A stretch of DNA of 44,135 bases from a virus (IMGVR_UViG_3300001979_000003:1-44135), one strand, 5' to 3'; positions 29,166 to 38,040 are shown, counted from the stretch's first letter. Numbers and translations: made by a program. Notes: a model not told the origin generated them from the sequence alone.

Positions 29166-29651
29166 ATGGCGAATAAATCCACCAAAAAGGGCTCGAAAGT
29201 TTACGTCTGCGCGACGGCCCAGAACAGCGATCTCACTGCAACCACCTATGCCGCTCTAACCTGGGTTCAGGTCGGCAAGGTCGGCAATATCGGTGACTTC
29301 GGCTCTGACTCGACCATCAACAGTTACAATACCTTGGATGAGCCTGTTCAACAGAAGCAGAAGGGCGTTGCGAACGCCGGCGATCCTCAGATCGAGGTTG
29401 CATCGGTTGGCGATGATCCCGGTCAGATCATCCTTCGCACCTTCGGCGATCCGCTCAACATCAACAACATGGCGATCAAGATCGAGCGCAATGATGCGCC
29501 TCCAGGCATGACCAATACGATCTTCTATTCGCGCGGCGTCGTATCCGGCCCGCTCTACCCTGGCGGCGGCTCGGATGATTTCGATCTCGAGCGCTTTACG
29601 ATCGGCCTCAATCAGCTGCCGATCCGCGTCGATCCGGTCGACACGCCGTAA
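29166..29651 (+). CDS. Major tail (tube) protein
   Basis: The product is 161 residues. The beta-rich sequence MANKSTKKGSKVYVCATAQN, a TWVQVGKVGNIGDFGSDSTI segment and the C-terminal FDLERFTIGLNQLPIRVDPV fit siphophage tail-tube proteins. A terminator follows directly (29675-29700), and then the tail assembly chaperones, the normal order. Confidence 0.82.
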   Translation: MANKSTKKGSKVYVCATAQNSDLTATTYAALTWVQVGKVGNIGDFGSDSTINSYNTLDEPVQQKQKGVANAGDPQIEVASVGDDPGQIILRTFGDPLNINNMAIKIERNDAPPGMTNTIFYSRGVVSGPLYPGGGSDDFDLERFTIGLNQLPIRVDPVDTP

Positions 29652-29674
29652 GCCTGACCTTTCACCTTCCTCCA

Positions 29675-29700
29675 GCGCGCCTTTCCCGGCGCGCCTTTTT
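29675..29700 (+). terminator. Rho-independent terminator after the tail-tube gene
   Basis: GCGCGCC (29675-29681), loop TTTCCC, GGCGCGC (29688-29694), then CTTTTT. A stable 7-bp all-GC stem with a U-tract in the middle of the late operon; it probably attenuates transcription so that tube protein outnumbers downstream products. Confidence 0.85.
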
Positions 29701-29727
29701 CCCCAACGCAATAAGTAAGGTGCTTCC

Positions 29728-30129
29728 TTGGATATCTCCAAACTCGTCAATTCCGAAGACCTCTTTGAACTTCAGCTGCTGCATCCCGCGACGGATGAGC
29801 CGCTCGGCATTACCTTCATGATCCGCTCGGCGGAGAGCAATGAAGTGAAGAAGGTCGTTCGCCAGCATTCCGACAAGTTCCTCGCCAGCCGCAAGAAGAA
29901 GCTGACGTCGAGCAAGGTCGAAGACGAATATCTTGACCGTGCAGCCGCCTCCATCGCCTCGTGGGATTGGGGCAAGCAACAGTGGAAGGGCGATCAGCCG
30001 GTGCTTTCCTTTGAGAAGGCCCGAGAAGTCGTTGAAGAGGCCGGCTGGATCTATGATCAGGTCTCCGCCGCAAGTGAGGAGCGGGCAAATTTTACGAAGA
30101 ACTCGGAGAAAGGCTCTCCGAAGCCGTAG
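29728..30129 (+). CDS. Tail assembly chaperone G
   Basis: The product is 133 residues, starting at TTG 29728 with TAAGG about 9 nt upstream; no ATG is available. It contains DLFELQLLHPATDEPLGITF, an acidic/basic helical middle and SFEKAREVVEEAGWIYDQVS near the C-terminus. Small acidic-helical proteins between tube and tape measure are the lambda G counterparts, binding tape measure during tail assembly. The slippery site at 30087-30093 allows a fraction of ribosomes to continue into the T frame. Confidence 0.82.
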   Translation: MDISKLVNSEDLFELQLLHPATDEPLGITFMIRSAESNEVKKVVRQHSDKFLASRKKKLTSSKVEDEYLDRAAASIASWDWGKQQWKGDQPVLSFEKAREVVEEAGWIYDQVSAASEERANFTKNSEKGSPKP

Positions 30130-30470
30130 CCATCGTCGCTCGCTACGACACCCTGAGGGATAAGAACGGAGAGACACGGCGCGAGCGCAATGAGGCCTTC
30201 GAGATCGATAGTCCGGATCCCGATGTCCCCGGTTTCTGTACGTCCCTGTGGGATTGGTTTTGGCAATTGCGGTCGGCGCAGGCGCCGGGGTTCAGCGGTG
30301 CCGCGCCGATCTCCAATGTCGAACTCCTGGCTTGGCTCCAGCTTACGGGCAATGTCATGCGCCGGGAGGAGATCGCCATCCTGCGCACCATGGATAGCCG
30401 CTACGTGGCGGAGATCGAGCGGGAGGCGGAAGCAATCAGGGAAAGAGAGGCGGCACGGTCGAGCGCCTAA
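30078..30470 (+). CDS. Tail assembly chaperone T domain (made as GT by -1 frameshift)
   Basis: The open frame runs from after a stop at 30075-30077 to 30470, with no good start of its own. It contains FYEELGERLSEAVAIVARYD, FCTSLWDWFWQLRSAQAPG and ELLAWLQLTGNVMRREEIAI, characteristic of T-type extensions. A -1 shift at AAATTTT (30087-30093) joins 122 codons of G to 125 residues of this frame, a GT protein of about 247 residues. GT and G together load the tape measure for tube assembly. Confidence 0.85.
   Translation, partial: GAGKFYEELGERLSEAVAIVARYDTLRDKNGETRRERNEAFEIDSPDPDVPGFCTSLWDWFWQLRSAQAPGFSGAAPISNVELLAWLQLTGNVMRREEIAILRTMDSRYVAEIEREAEAIREREAARSSA
30087..30121 (+). promoter_or_regulatory. 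Programmed -1 ribosomal frameshift signal
   Basis: Zero-frame reading is GCA AAT TTT ACG, giving the slippery heptamer A AAT TTT at 30087-30093. Nine bases downstream is a perfect 7-bp hairpin: TCGGAGA (30103-30109), loop AAGGC, TCTCCGA (30115-30121). The G stop lies at 30127-30129, after the signal. This is the classic heptamer-spacer-stem arrangement. Confidence 0.88.
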
Positions 30471-30488
30471 CGCGTGCTGGCGTGTCGC

Positions 30489-31004
30489 TTATTCAAGGTT
30501 GTTTTCTTGAATTTCTGAAGCCGTCTTAATCGCAATTGAAAGCCCCATGAGTTGCGTTTCCGTGTCAATGGGCTGATCCTGCGGCCACTTGTACCAGCGA
30601 GCCAGGAAAACTTTGCCGGACTGAATTTGGGGCATGACGGTTCCAGCAGCGACACATCCTTTCTCGTCGGTCGTCACCGGCTCATTCTTATCGATCCGGA
30701 TCATAGCCGTTCGGTTCGGAAAGTTATGAGCGTTGATGCAGACCAATTGGGGGGATTTGTCGAAATCGTACCGCAAGACAGGCGCGCCATAATCTCCGTA
30801 GATGACGCATTTCCGCTTATCGACCATCTTGTCGATTGAGCAATCGACATTCCATCGGCCGTTGGAGACGTCATCCTCCTTCGTAATGATGGCATAGCCT
30901 TCATCCGACTTGGTCACCCAGAAGCCATCCACGAGCTTTTGGCCGGCGTATCCAGCGTGGGTTGCGACCATCAAGAAGCACGCACCCAATAGAATTCTTC
31001 TCAC
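30489..31004 (-). CDS. Secreted protein, antisense moron in the tail operon, 171 aa
   Basis: I prefer GTG 31004, because GGAGGGGG lies just upstream; ATG 31016 adds four codons. The N-terminus MRRILLGACFLMVATHAGYA is a good signal peptide (cleavage near AGYA-GQ). The mature part has four cysteines (NVDCSIDK, RKCVIYGD, LVCINAH, KGCVAAG), suggesting two disulfides in the periplasm. I cannot name a family. It is encoded on the opposite strand between the chaperone and tape measure genes, so it is probably expressed separately, perhaps in the lysogen as a surface or exclusion protein. Confidence 0.78.
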   Translation of the reverse strand: MRRILLGACFLMVATHAGYAGQKLVDGFWVTKSDEGYAIITKEDDVSNGRWNVDCSIDKMVDKRKCVIYGDYGAPVLRYDFDKSPQLVCINAHNFPNRTAMIRIDKNEPVTTDEKGCVAAGTVMPQIQSGKVFLARWYKWPQDQPIDTETQLMGLSIAIKTASEIQENNLE

Positions 31005-31061
31005 TGCCCCCTCCATGCATGGTTGCGGCAACCATAATTCTTTCCATAAAAAGGTAAAGCC

Positions 31062-33191
31062 ATGGCTGATGTCGCACAACTCGGCGTCCAGGTCACGAGC
31101 AACGGTGTCAACGAAACCGCCGCTGGGCTTACAAAGCTGTCCGGCGCCGCAGCTCGTGCGCAAGCCGACACCGAAGGCCTGTCCAACGCGAACCTGGGCG
31201 CGGTAGGTGCGTCTTCTGCGGCCGCCAAGGCGTATGCTGATGTTGGATCGGCTGCTGCCTCGTCTTCCAAGCAAGTCGAGATGATGAACCGAGCGGCAAA
31301 TCAGAACAATGCCGCCCTGAATGCGACCATCGCGCCGTCGAAGAATGTCGCCTATCAAGCCCGCATGATGGCTTTGCAGCTCTCCCAAGTCGCGCAGCAG
31401 ACGCAAGCCGGCGGCGATTTCATACGGGCTCTTGCCATCCAGCTTCCTGATCTGGTGACGGGTTTCGGCGCTGTTGGCATCGCGATTGGTGTTGTGGGCG
31501 GCATTGCCCTGCAATATTTCGGCACCTTGATCGGCAGTGGTGAAGATTCAGCAAAGGTCCTCAAGGAGCAGCAACAGCTTATTGAAGCCACGGCACAGGC
31601 TTGGGGTGAGGCAGTCCCTGCTCTTCAGCAATATGTCGATCAGCTTCAGCGCGCCGCAGATCTCAAGAACCTGGACGATTCTCTGAAGGTGCTCAGCCAA
31701 CAGACGATCGCCAACGTCAAGACCAGTGTCGATGATCTTCGCGGATCGTTCGCCAATCTGACGCAGGATTTGCGTCAGGCGGGCGAAGAAGATCAGGTAA
31801 TCATCAACCTGGAAAAGGCGTTCAATGATTTCGTGAAGGCAGCCCAAGAGGGCAAAGACGTCACAAGCCAGGTCAAGACCGTCAATGATGCGCTCTCGGC
31901 AGCCATTAATAGCACAGGCCTGCCGGCGCTCTCCGAATGGGCGGCCTCATTCAACGGCGTAGCGACAGCGGCGGCGAATGCGGCTGGACAAGTGGAAAAG
32001 CTGTCGAATTCCGCACTCACGGCAAAGCTCTTTGGTAATGACAAGATGAACCCGCTCAGCCCCCTCTCGATCTATGACGGGAAGGTTGTTGCGAATGATC
32101 AGAACCCGGCCGGAACTGTTGTCACAGATGACGGCCGTTATGTTCCGATCCCAACGCCGTCAGACCGGCCTTCGCCATACGGATTCGCAGAGCCGAAGAC
32201 GAATACAGCTGGTCTCAAGCGCAATGCCGACGCGTACCGTGACCTGATCAAGAATGCTCACGATCGCATCGACCAGATGAAGCTCGAGGCGCAGACGGCA
32301 GGCGAGACGGGCATCGCGGCCGAAACGCTGAGCTTTAAGCTCAAGCTCCTGCAGGACGCGACCGACAAGGGCCGCACCATCACGGCCGCCCAGCGGGCCG
32401 AAATCGAAAAGCTTGCCGACGCCTATAAGGAAGCCGCGACCGCTGCTGCGACGGCAAAGCTCCAGGCTGACCTCGCATTTCAGCAGAGGCAGATGGGTCG
32501 CTCGACGCTCGATCAGACTGTGGCATCCACATTGCAGCAATATGGCTTGCCGGACGATCTGAACTCATACGAGGCGGGATTGATCCGCGCCAACGAGCAG
32601 ATGAAGACAGCGCGCGAACTGGCCGGCGACTTCGTTTCCACGCTTTCGGATGGTCTGCGCAATGGGGAGGGGCTGTGGAAGTCCTTCGGCAATGCAGCTT
32701 TGAGCGTTCTGAATAAGATTACGGATACCCTGCTCAATGATGTGCTGAACGCATTGTTCAGGGTCAATTCTGCCGGCTCATCCGGTGGCAGCCTTCTTGG
32801 CGGCCTTGGTAGCCTGTTGGGCCTTGGTGGGTCGTCGGGTGCTTTCCCTCCGGCTCCAAGTCCGAGCATCGGCCTCTTCGCCAATGGCACCTCGTCGGCT
32901 CCAGGCGGCCTTGCATGGGTCGGCGAGCGGGGACCGGAACTGGTTAACCTGCCGCGCGGGGCTCAAGTGGTGCCAAACCACCGGCTTACCGCTGCCAACC
33001 AGAACGACGGCAGCGGCTCCGCTTCTGGCGTCCATGTCACCGTGGGCGTGACGGTTGATCAGAACGGCAATCTGAAGGCCTACGTGAAGAGCGTTGCGCA
33101 GGGCGAGGCAAAGGATGCCGTGGGGCAATATGACAGCCAGGTGCTGCCGTCCCGCGTCAACCAGATCAACAAAGACCCGCGGGCGCGCTGA
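31062..33191 (+). CDS. Tape measure protein
   Basis: The product is 709 residues, Ala/Gln-rich and helical, with an N-terminal MADVAQLGVQVTSNGVNETA, a hydrophobic region around residues 130-150 (VTGFGAVGIAIGVVGGIAL), coiled-coil stretches and a Gly/Ser-rich region (SSGGSLLGGLGSLLGLGGSS) before a C-terminal AWVGERGPELVNLPRGAQVV, common to tape measures. It sets tail length; the length suggests a tail of roughly 100 nm, using the usual rule of about 0.15 nm per residue. AAAGG precedes the start. Confidence 0.92.
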   Translation: MADVAQLGVQVTSNGVNETAAGLTKLSGAAARAQADTEGLSNANLGAVGASSAAAKAYADVGSAAASSSKQVEMMNRAANQNNAALNATIAPSKNVAYQARMMALQLSQVAQQTQAGGDFIRALAIQLPDLVTGFGAVGIAIGVVGGIALQYFGTLIGSGEDSAKVLKEQQQLIEATAQAWGEAVPALQQYVDQLQRAADLKNLDDSLKVLSQQTIANVKTSVDDLRGSFANLTQDLRQAGEEDQVIINLEKAFNDFVKAAQEGKDVTSQVKTVNDALSAAINSTGLPALSEWAASFNGVATAAANAAGQVEKLSNSALTAKLFGNDKMNPLSPLSIYDGKVVANDQNPAGTVVTDDGRYVPIPTPSDRPSPYGFAEPKTNTAGLKRNADAYRDLIKNAHDRIDQMKLEAQTAGETGIAAETLSFKLKLLQDATDKGRTITAAQRAEIEKLADAYKEAATAAATAKLQADLAFQQRQMGRSTLDQTVASTLQQYGLPDDLNSYEAGLIRANEQMKTARELAGDFVSTLSDGLRNGEGLWKSFGNAALSVLNKITDTLLNDVLNALFRVNSAGSSGGSLLGGLGSLLGLGGSSGAFPPAPSPSIGLFANGTSSAPGGLAWVGERGPELVNLPRGAQVVPNHRLTAANQNDGSGSASGVHVTVGVTVDQNGNLKAYVKSVAQGEAKDAVGQYDSQVLPSRVNQINKDPRAR

Positions 33192-33847
33192 TGGCTCTGA
33201 CCTTTCCCCTGTCGCTGGCGAACTTCGCCGACAAGCTGAAAATCGCCTCTGTCAAATGGCAGCTGCAACGCCGTGATGAGGTTTCAGGGCTCGGGAGTGG
33301 CCTTGTCCTCACGGCACAACTCTCACCGCCGCTGTGGACCGGCACTGTGACATTGGCGCCGCTATATCACGGTGAGGCGGATCAGATACAGGCGCTCATT
33401 GAAAGCCTCGACGGCTCGTTGAACGACTTTTATCTCTATTCGCCTCGTCGAGCCTTTCCACAGGCCGACCCAACCGGGTCACTCCTTGGTGCCTCTATCC
33501 CAACGATCGCGGCGCTTGGAACAGACAATAAGTCGATCCAGCTTCAGGGCCTACCGCTGGGGTATAAGCTCACTGCCGGCGATTTCCTGCACTTCGATTA
33601 CGGAAACAATCCTGCTAGGCGTGCATTCCATCGCTTCATGGAAACAGGATCAGCTGGCGCCGGCGGCACAACTCCACTGCTTGAGGTCCGGCCGCATATT
33701 CGGCCAGGTGCCGTCGTCGGGGCCGTCGTGACATTGATCAAACCTGCCGCCCGTTGCTTCATGCCCCCAGACACGTTCGATCCGGGCGAAACGGCGGCCA
33801 TGATTGCCGGCGGCATGTCCTTCCAAGTAATGCAGAGGATTGTCTGA
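33191..33847 (+). CDS. Distal tail / tail tip protein (gene-transfer-agent gp12-like position)
   Basis: The product is 218 residues. MALTFPLSLANFADKLKIAS, then a SGLGSGLVLTAQLSPPLWTG strand and a LIESLDGSLNDFYLYSPRR segment. It follows the tape measure with a 1-nt TGATG overlap, where the distal tail protein belongs, and begins a four-gene set ordered like gp12-gp15 of alphaproteobacterial gene transfer agents. Assignment is by position and general beta-rich character. Confidence 0.72.
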   Translation: MALTFPLSLANFADKLKIASVKWQLQRRDEVSGLGSGLVLTAQLSPPLWTGTVTLAPLYHGEADQIQALIESLDGSLNDFYLYSPRRAFPQADPTGSLLGASIPTIAALGTDNKSIQLQGLPLGYKLTAGDFLHFDYGNNPARRAFHRFMETGSAGAGGTTPLLEVRPHIRPGAVVGAVVTLIKPAARCFMPPDTFDPGETAAMIAGGMSFQVMQRIV

Positions 33848-34476
33848 TGCGCGATAATGTGGACAGCGCCACAGCTGCTTATCTGCAGGCGCGCCGTGGG
33901 ATCATTCGGCGCAATTTCGTTTGGGTCGAAGCCAAGAACCGCAGCAGCGGCGGCGTCGAGACCATGGGACTTTGGGATGGTGACGAAGTCGTGACGGCTA
34001 CCGTCATCAGCGGGCAAACAGGGATGCCGGTGAGCCGGGTCTATGTCGGTGCAGGCTCTCTCCTCAATGTCGACAGCATTCCCTTGACCACGGACCTGAC
34101 GGTTCGGACGGTCAAGGTTTCTCTCTCTCAGATCAATGCGGCGGTTCAGCAGTTGGTCCGCGGCTATGACACGCGTCGTGCTCCCATCGAGATCCATCGC
34201 GGATTTTTCAGCATCGACACAAATGAGCTTATCGCGCCGCCGATCCCGCGCTTCGTCGGGTGGATCAACGGCAATCCCATCAACACGCCTCCGGTCGGCC
34301 AGTCTGGGAATATTGAGGTCTCATGCGTCTCCCATACCCGAGCACTCACATTCCTCAATCCCGCGAAACGGTCGGATGAATACCAGCAGAAGCGAAGCGG
34401 TGATCGCTTCCGCCGCTACACCGATGTCGCTGGCAACTGGCAGATTTATTGGGGTGAGAACCGGGCGAGCACATGA
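33847..34476 (+). CDS. Tail tip / baseplate hub component
   Basis: The product is 209 residues from ATG 33847 (TGATG overlap). VDSATAAYLQARRGIIRRNF, a SGGVETMGLWDGDEVVTATV segment and GYDTRRAPIEIHRGFFSIDT resemble phage tail hub N-terminal proteins (DUF2163-like by position). It precedes the NlpC/P60-like gene in the same order as in gene transfer agents. Family not proven from the sequence. Confidence 0.7.
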   Translation: MRDNVDSATAAYLQARRGIIRRNFVWVEAKNRSSGGVETMGLWDGDEVVTATVISGQTGMPVSRVYVGAGSLLNVDSIPLTTDLTVRTVKVSLSQINAAVQQLVRGYDTRRAPIEIHRGFFSIDTNELIAPPIPRFVGWINGNPINTPPVGQSGNIEVSCVSHTRALTFLNPAKRSDEYQQKRSGDRFRRYTDVAGNWQIYWGENRAST

Positions 34477-34895
34477 CGATCGAAAGAAAGTACACCTGGC
34501 GCTCCGATCTGTCGGTTTATGTCCATTCCGTCGCGAAAGCGCCGTTCGAATGGGGTGGGCATGACTGCGCCCTCTTTTCTGCCGGTGCTGTGGAAGCAAT
34601 GACGGGGGCCTATATCACAGCTGATTACCGCGGTCGATACAGCACACTTGCCGGCGGTCTTCGCCTCCTGAAGAAAAAGGGGTTCGCCAATCACGCCGAC
34701 CTTGCGGCCTCCCTTTTTGAAGAAATCCCGGTTGCCCTGGCATCCGTAGGAGATATCGCCGCGATCAAGGTCAATACCGGCGGCATCTATGCCCTAGGCG
34801 TTGTCCAAGGGCCCCGCATCTATGTCGTTCGGCCCGGTGAGGCCGGAATTGGAACGGTCGATCTCATGGCCGCTGAAAGGGCTTTCCGGGTCTGA
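34473..34895 (+). CDS. DUF6950 protein, possible tail-tip cell-wall peptidase
   Basis: The product is 140 residues. FEWGGHDCALFSAGAVEAMT (His and Cys near residues 32-36), VGDIAAIKV and a late GVVQGPRIYVV segment match DUF6950, which resembles NlpC/P60 amidases in the catalytic Cys environment. It lies where such a peptidase sits in gene transfer agents and could open peptidoglycan during infection. The catalytic His partner is not clear. ATGA overlap with the gene before and TGATG with the gene after. Confidence 0.78.
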   Translation: MTIERKYTWRSDLSVYVHSVAKAPFEWGGHDCALFSAGAVEAMTGAYITADYRGRYSTLAGGLRLLKKKGFANHADLAASLFEEIPVALASVGDIAAIKVNTGGIYALGVVQGPRIYVVRPGEAGIGTVDLMAAERAFRV

Positions 34896-37624
34896 TGCCG
34901 ATCATCCGAATTCTTCTTATCGCCGCATGGTTCCTGCTGGCGACGATCTCGCTCGCCCATGCTGACCCGATCACGGGCGCAATTGCAGCAATTGCGACCA
35001 CAATCGGGCAACTGGGCGTCGCTGCAAAGCTCGTTCTCGGCATCGCGCTAGAAGTTGGCGGGTCGCTCCTGTCGCGCGCCTTGGCGAAAAAGCAGGATAC
35101 GGCTCAATCAGGCATAAAAACCAACGTTGCCTCTGGCGGTGATAACTCACTCGCCTTCATTGTCGGTACCTATGCCACGGCCGGAAGCCATGAGTATGTC
35201 GGGAGTTGGGGCAACGCCGGTAAGACGCCGAACGCTTACCTGACGCAGGTTCGATCTCTCTCTGATTTGCCGATCTCGGGCATCACGAACCGGATCTGGA
35301 TCAACAGCGAAGCTTGCACGATCGACACCAGCGATACGAGCTATGGCGATCAGGGCTTTCCGGTTACCGAGTACAAGACGAACGGCAACAACAATCACCT
35401 GTGGGTCAAGGTGCCGACCGGCAACCAGACCGCGGCGGATTCGTTCCTTCTGGCGAAGTTCGGCGCGGATCCTGATCGGCCGTGGTTGAGCGACATGATT
35501 GGCCGTGGCGTCGCCATGGCGATCTTCACCGCTCAATACGATCGCGAGCTCTTCACAAGCACGCCGTCCCCGATCTTCGAAGTTCAGGGCGTCCCGCTCT
35601 ATGACCCGCGAAAGGATTCGACCGTCGGCGGTTCCGGTTCGCATCGGTGGGGTCAGCCGGGAACCTATGAGTTCTCGGACAATAACGTTGTCATCATCTA
35701 CAACATCATGCGCGGCATCTACTACGACGGCGCATTGATTTATGGTCCTGCCGTACCAGCCGCTCGGTTGCCGCTCTCCAACTGGTTTGCCGCGATGAAC
35801 GAGTGCGATCGCCTCATCAGCCTTGATGGCGGCGGCACCGAGAAGCAGTTCCGGGCAGGCTATGAAATCGAGACCGCCAACAAGCAGCCTGTCGACGTCA
35901 TCGACGACATTCTGTTGGGCTGCAATGGCCGCATGGCGGAGATCGGCGGCGCCTACAAAATCCACGTCGGCGCGCCGGCGCTCCCGGTCTACTTCTTCAC
36001 CGATGACGACATCATCGTGACCGATGGGCAGAGCCTGGACCCGTTCCCGGGCTACGAGAACACTTACAACGGGGCATCTGCCTCATATCCAGAGCCAGAA
36101 ACCGGCTGGCAGATGAAGGACGCGCCGCAATACAGCGATGCAAACTTCCTTGCGGCCGACGGCGGCGAAATTCGTCTTGCCTCATTGGAGTTCAATGCCA
36201 CACCGTTCCCGGTGCAGGTTCAACGCCTTATGCGGTCGGTCACCAACGACAACCGCAACTTCCGGCGTCATCAGATCAATCTGCCGCCCGAAGCCTGGCT
36301 ATACGAGCCGCTCGATACCTTTTCATGGTCGAGCGATCGCAACGGCTACGTGGCGAAGCAATTCCTCAATACCGGAATGGATGATCTCGACAATGCCAAC
36401 CAGTCGGTTGCGTTGCTTGAAACCGATCCGTCCGATTATGATTGGAGCCCGACGTTTCAGCTTCCATGGACCGTCGGCCCGCTTTCGCCAAAGTTTCCCA
36501 TCTCCCAACCGATGACGGGCTGGCAGGTGCAGCCTGCCATAATTTACGATGCGTCCGGGAAAGCGCGACGGCCTTCGATCGAGGTCTTCTATGACGGCGA
36601 TCAGATTGACGTCCGATCTGTTCGAATTCAGGTCCAGCTTGCCCAAAGCGGCGTTATTGTCTTCGACGGCGAGCTTCCCTATGGCGACCCCGCCACAAAT
36701 GCAAACCCATCTTCGGTTATTCTCAATGGCACTTTCCTGCCGAACACCGACTATGTGGTCAGGGGAAAGTTTGTCCCATTTTCTGGTCGTTTGACCGATT
36801 GGAGCGCGTGGCTTGGCGTAACCACTCCGAATGTCCTACTGGGTTCTGATGACGTCTATCTTCCCGGCGTCGTTGAGGACCTGCAAAAGTTCGTTGGCGA
36901 TGCGACGGAGTGGATTCGAGACGGAACGCGTCAGGCCATCCTCGATGCCCAACGGCTCGCCCTTACCACGGCAGACCAGGATTTCGGGAACTTCACTGAT
37001 CGACAGACGATCCGGACTAGCGTCGTTTCGCAGTTGCAGACTGCTGTTGCGCAAGTAACTGCGAGCTACACTCTGGCGATAGATGTAGCGACCGGTCCAA
37101 CATCGGCAATAGCTCAACAACTGACGACGCTCACCGCAAGCCTGACCGACCTGCAAACAGGGCAGTCGGCGAATAGCCAAGCCATAACGCTCTTGTCGGC
37201 AAGTGTCGATACTATCAATGGGCAGCTAACTTCGCAGGCCAGCAGCATTACTTCGCTCACTGCGCAAGTGAACGATGTCAGCGCTTCCGCCAATTTCCGC
37301 ATGTCCGTCTACGCGGCTCCATCGGGCTACAGTGCACGGATTGGCATGGAAGCGCGCGGCGGCTCGACCGGAGCGTATCGTTCGGCCTCAATGTTTCTAG
37401 ATGTCCCGAGCGACGCTGGTCAACCGACGCGCGTTGCTGTTGTTGCCGATCAATTTTCGATCACGAACGGCGGCTTCTCAGGCCAGCCGTTCATTTTTCA
37501 GAGTGGCGTCCTAACGTTGAACGCAGCGAATATCGGTACGGTCACGGCAGGCCTCATAAATGGCGGTCCGGGCGCAAAGATGGTGATCGACATCACCAAC
37601 GGCTCGATCACCGTTTCGGACTAG
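34895..37624 (+). CDS. Central tail tip protein / host-specificity (J-like) protein
   Basis: The product is 909 residues. Residues 1-22 (MPIIRILLIAAWFLLATISL plus AHA) look exactly like a signal peptide. The hub region (about 60-560) includes VTQVRSLSDLPISG-like and VDVIDDILLGCNGRMAEIGG segments; a fibronectin-like region lies at about 560-650; then a long helical coil (about 690-800) and a C-terminal central-fibre domain with FRMSVYAAPSGYSARIGMEA and a DQFSITN strand (DUF1983-like). It plugs the tail end and contacts the host. TGATG coupling to the gene before. Confidence 0.85.
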   Translation: MPIIRILLIAAWFLLATISLAHADPITGAIAAIATTIGQLGVAAKLVLGIALEVGGSLLSRALAKKQDTAQSGIKTNVASGGDNSLAFIVGTYATAGSHEYVGSWGNAGKTPNAYLTQVRSLSDLPISGITNRIWINSEACTIDTSDTSYGDQGFPVTEYKTNGNNNHLWVKVPTGNQTAADSFLLAKFGADPDRPWLSDMIGRGVAMAIFTAQYDRELFTSTPSPIFEVQGVPLYDPRKDSTVGGSGSHRWGQPGTYEFSDNNVVIIYNIMRGIYYDGALIYGPAVPAARLPLSNWFAAMNECDRLISLDGGGTEKQFRAGYEIETANKQPVDVIDDILLGCNGRMAEIGGAYKIHVGAPALPVYFFTDDDIIVTDGQSLDPFPGYENTYNGASASYPEPETGWQMKDAPQYSDANFLAADGGEIRLASLEFNATPFPVQVQRLMRSVTNDNRNFRRHQINLPPEAWLYEPLDTFSWSSDRNGYVAKQFLNTGMDDLDNANQSVALLETDPSDYDWSPTFQLPWTVGPLSPKFPISQPMTGWQVQPAIIYDASGKARRPSIEVFYDGDQIDVRSVRIQVQLAQSGVIVFDGELPYGDPATNANPSSVILNGTFLPNTDYVVRGKFVPFSGRLTDWSAWLGVTTPNVLLGSDDVYLPGVVEDLQKFVGDATEWIRDGTRQAILDAQRLALTTADQDFGNFTDRQTIRTSVVSQLQTAVAQVTASYTLAIDVATGPTSAIAQQLTTLTASLTDLQTGQSANSQAITLLSASVDTINGQLTSQASSITSLTAQVNDVSASANFRMSVYAAPSGYSARIGMEARGGSTGAYRSASMFLDVPSDAGQPTRVAVVADQFSITNGGFSGQPFIFQSGVLTLNAANIGTVTAGLINGGPGAKMVIDITNGSITVSD

Positions 37625-37632
37625 GAGAGATC

Positions 37633-38040
37633 ATGGTCGCTCGCGCCATCATACAGCCTGCCCGGATCATCGTATCGAGGCCGGGAGTTCCGGTCTCGCC
37701 GTCGATGGCTGACACGGACAAAATATTCGACTCCGACTGGAACTGGTCAGGCATCCTGCTTGAGGCCAAAACCGCCACTGATCCTGGCGGTGGCGATTGG
37801 AACGTGATGTTCAACCGCGACTACGGCTACGCGCCGTGCGTGGTCGCCCGCATGCTCGCGGCGAGCAGTGTCGCGACGCCGTGGAGCGGTCCTAGCGTGC
37901 AGTCGCCAATGCAGCAGGTCGGAAACGGGCAGGTCTGTCCGATCATCTACAGCAACCGGATCTGGTTTCCTCGCAATCTCTCGACCGGCGGGACCATGAA
38001 CTACGGAACGATCGAATATGAAGTCTATGGTGTCGATTGA
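37633..38040 (+). CDS. Small virion-associated protein A, 135 aa
   Basis: TAGGAGAGA lies about 4 nt before ATG 37633. The product begins MVARAIIQPARIIVSRPGVP, with NRDYGYAPCVVARMLAA in the middle and a C-terminal TMNYGTIEYEVYGVD: a beta-rich sequence resembling the two following genes in outline (FxDYGYxP then a terminal strand). Probably part of the tail fibre or tip. Family not recognised. Confidence 0.72.
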   Translation: MVARAIIQPARIIVSRPGVPVSPSMADTDKIFDSDWNWSGILLEAKTATDPGGGDWNVMFNRDYGYAPCVVARMLAASSVATPWSGPSVQSPMQQVGNGQVCPIIYSNRIWFPRNLSTGGTMNYGTIEYEVYGVD

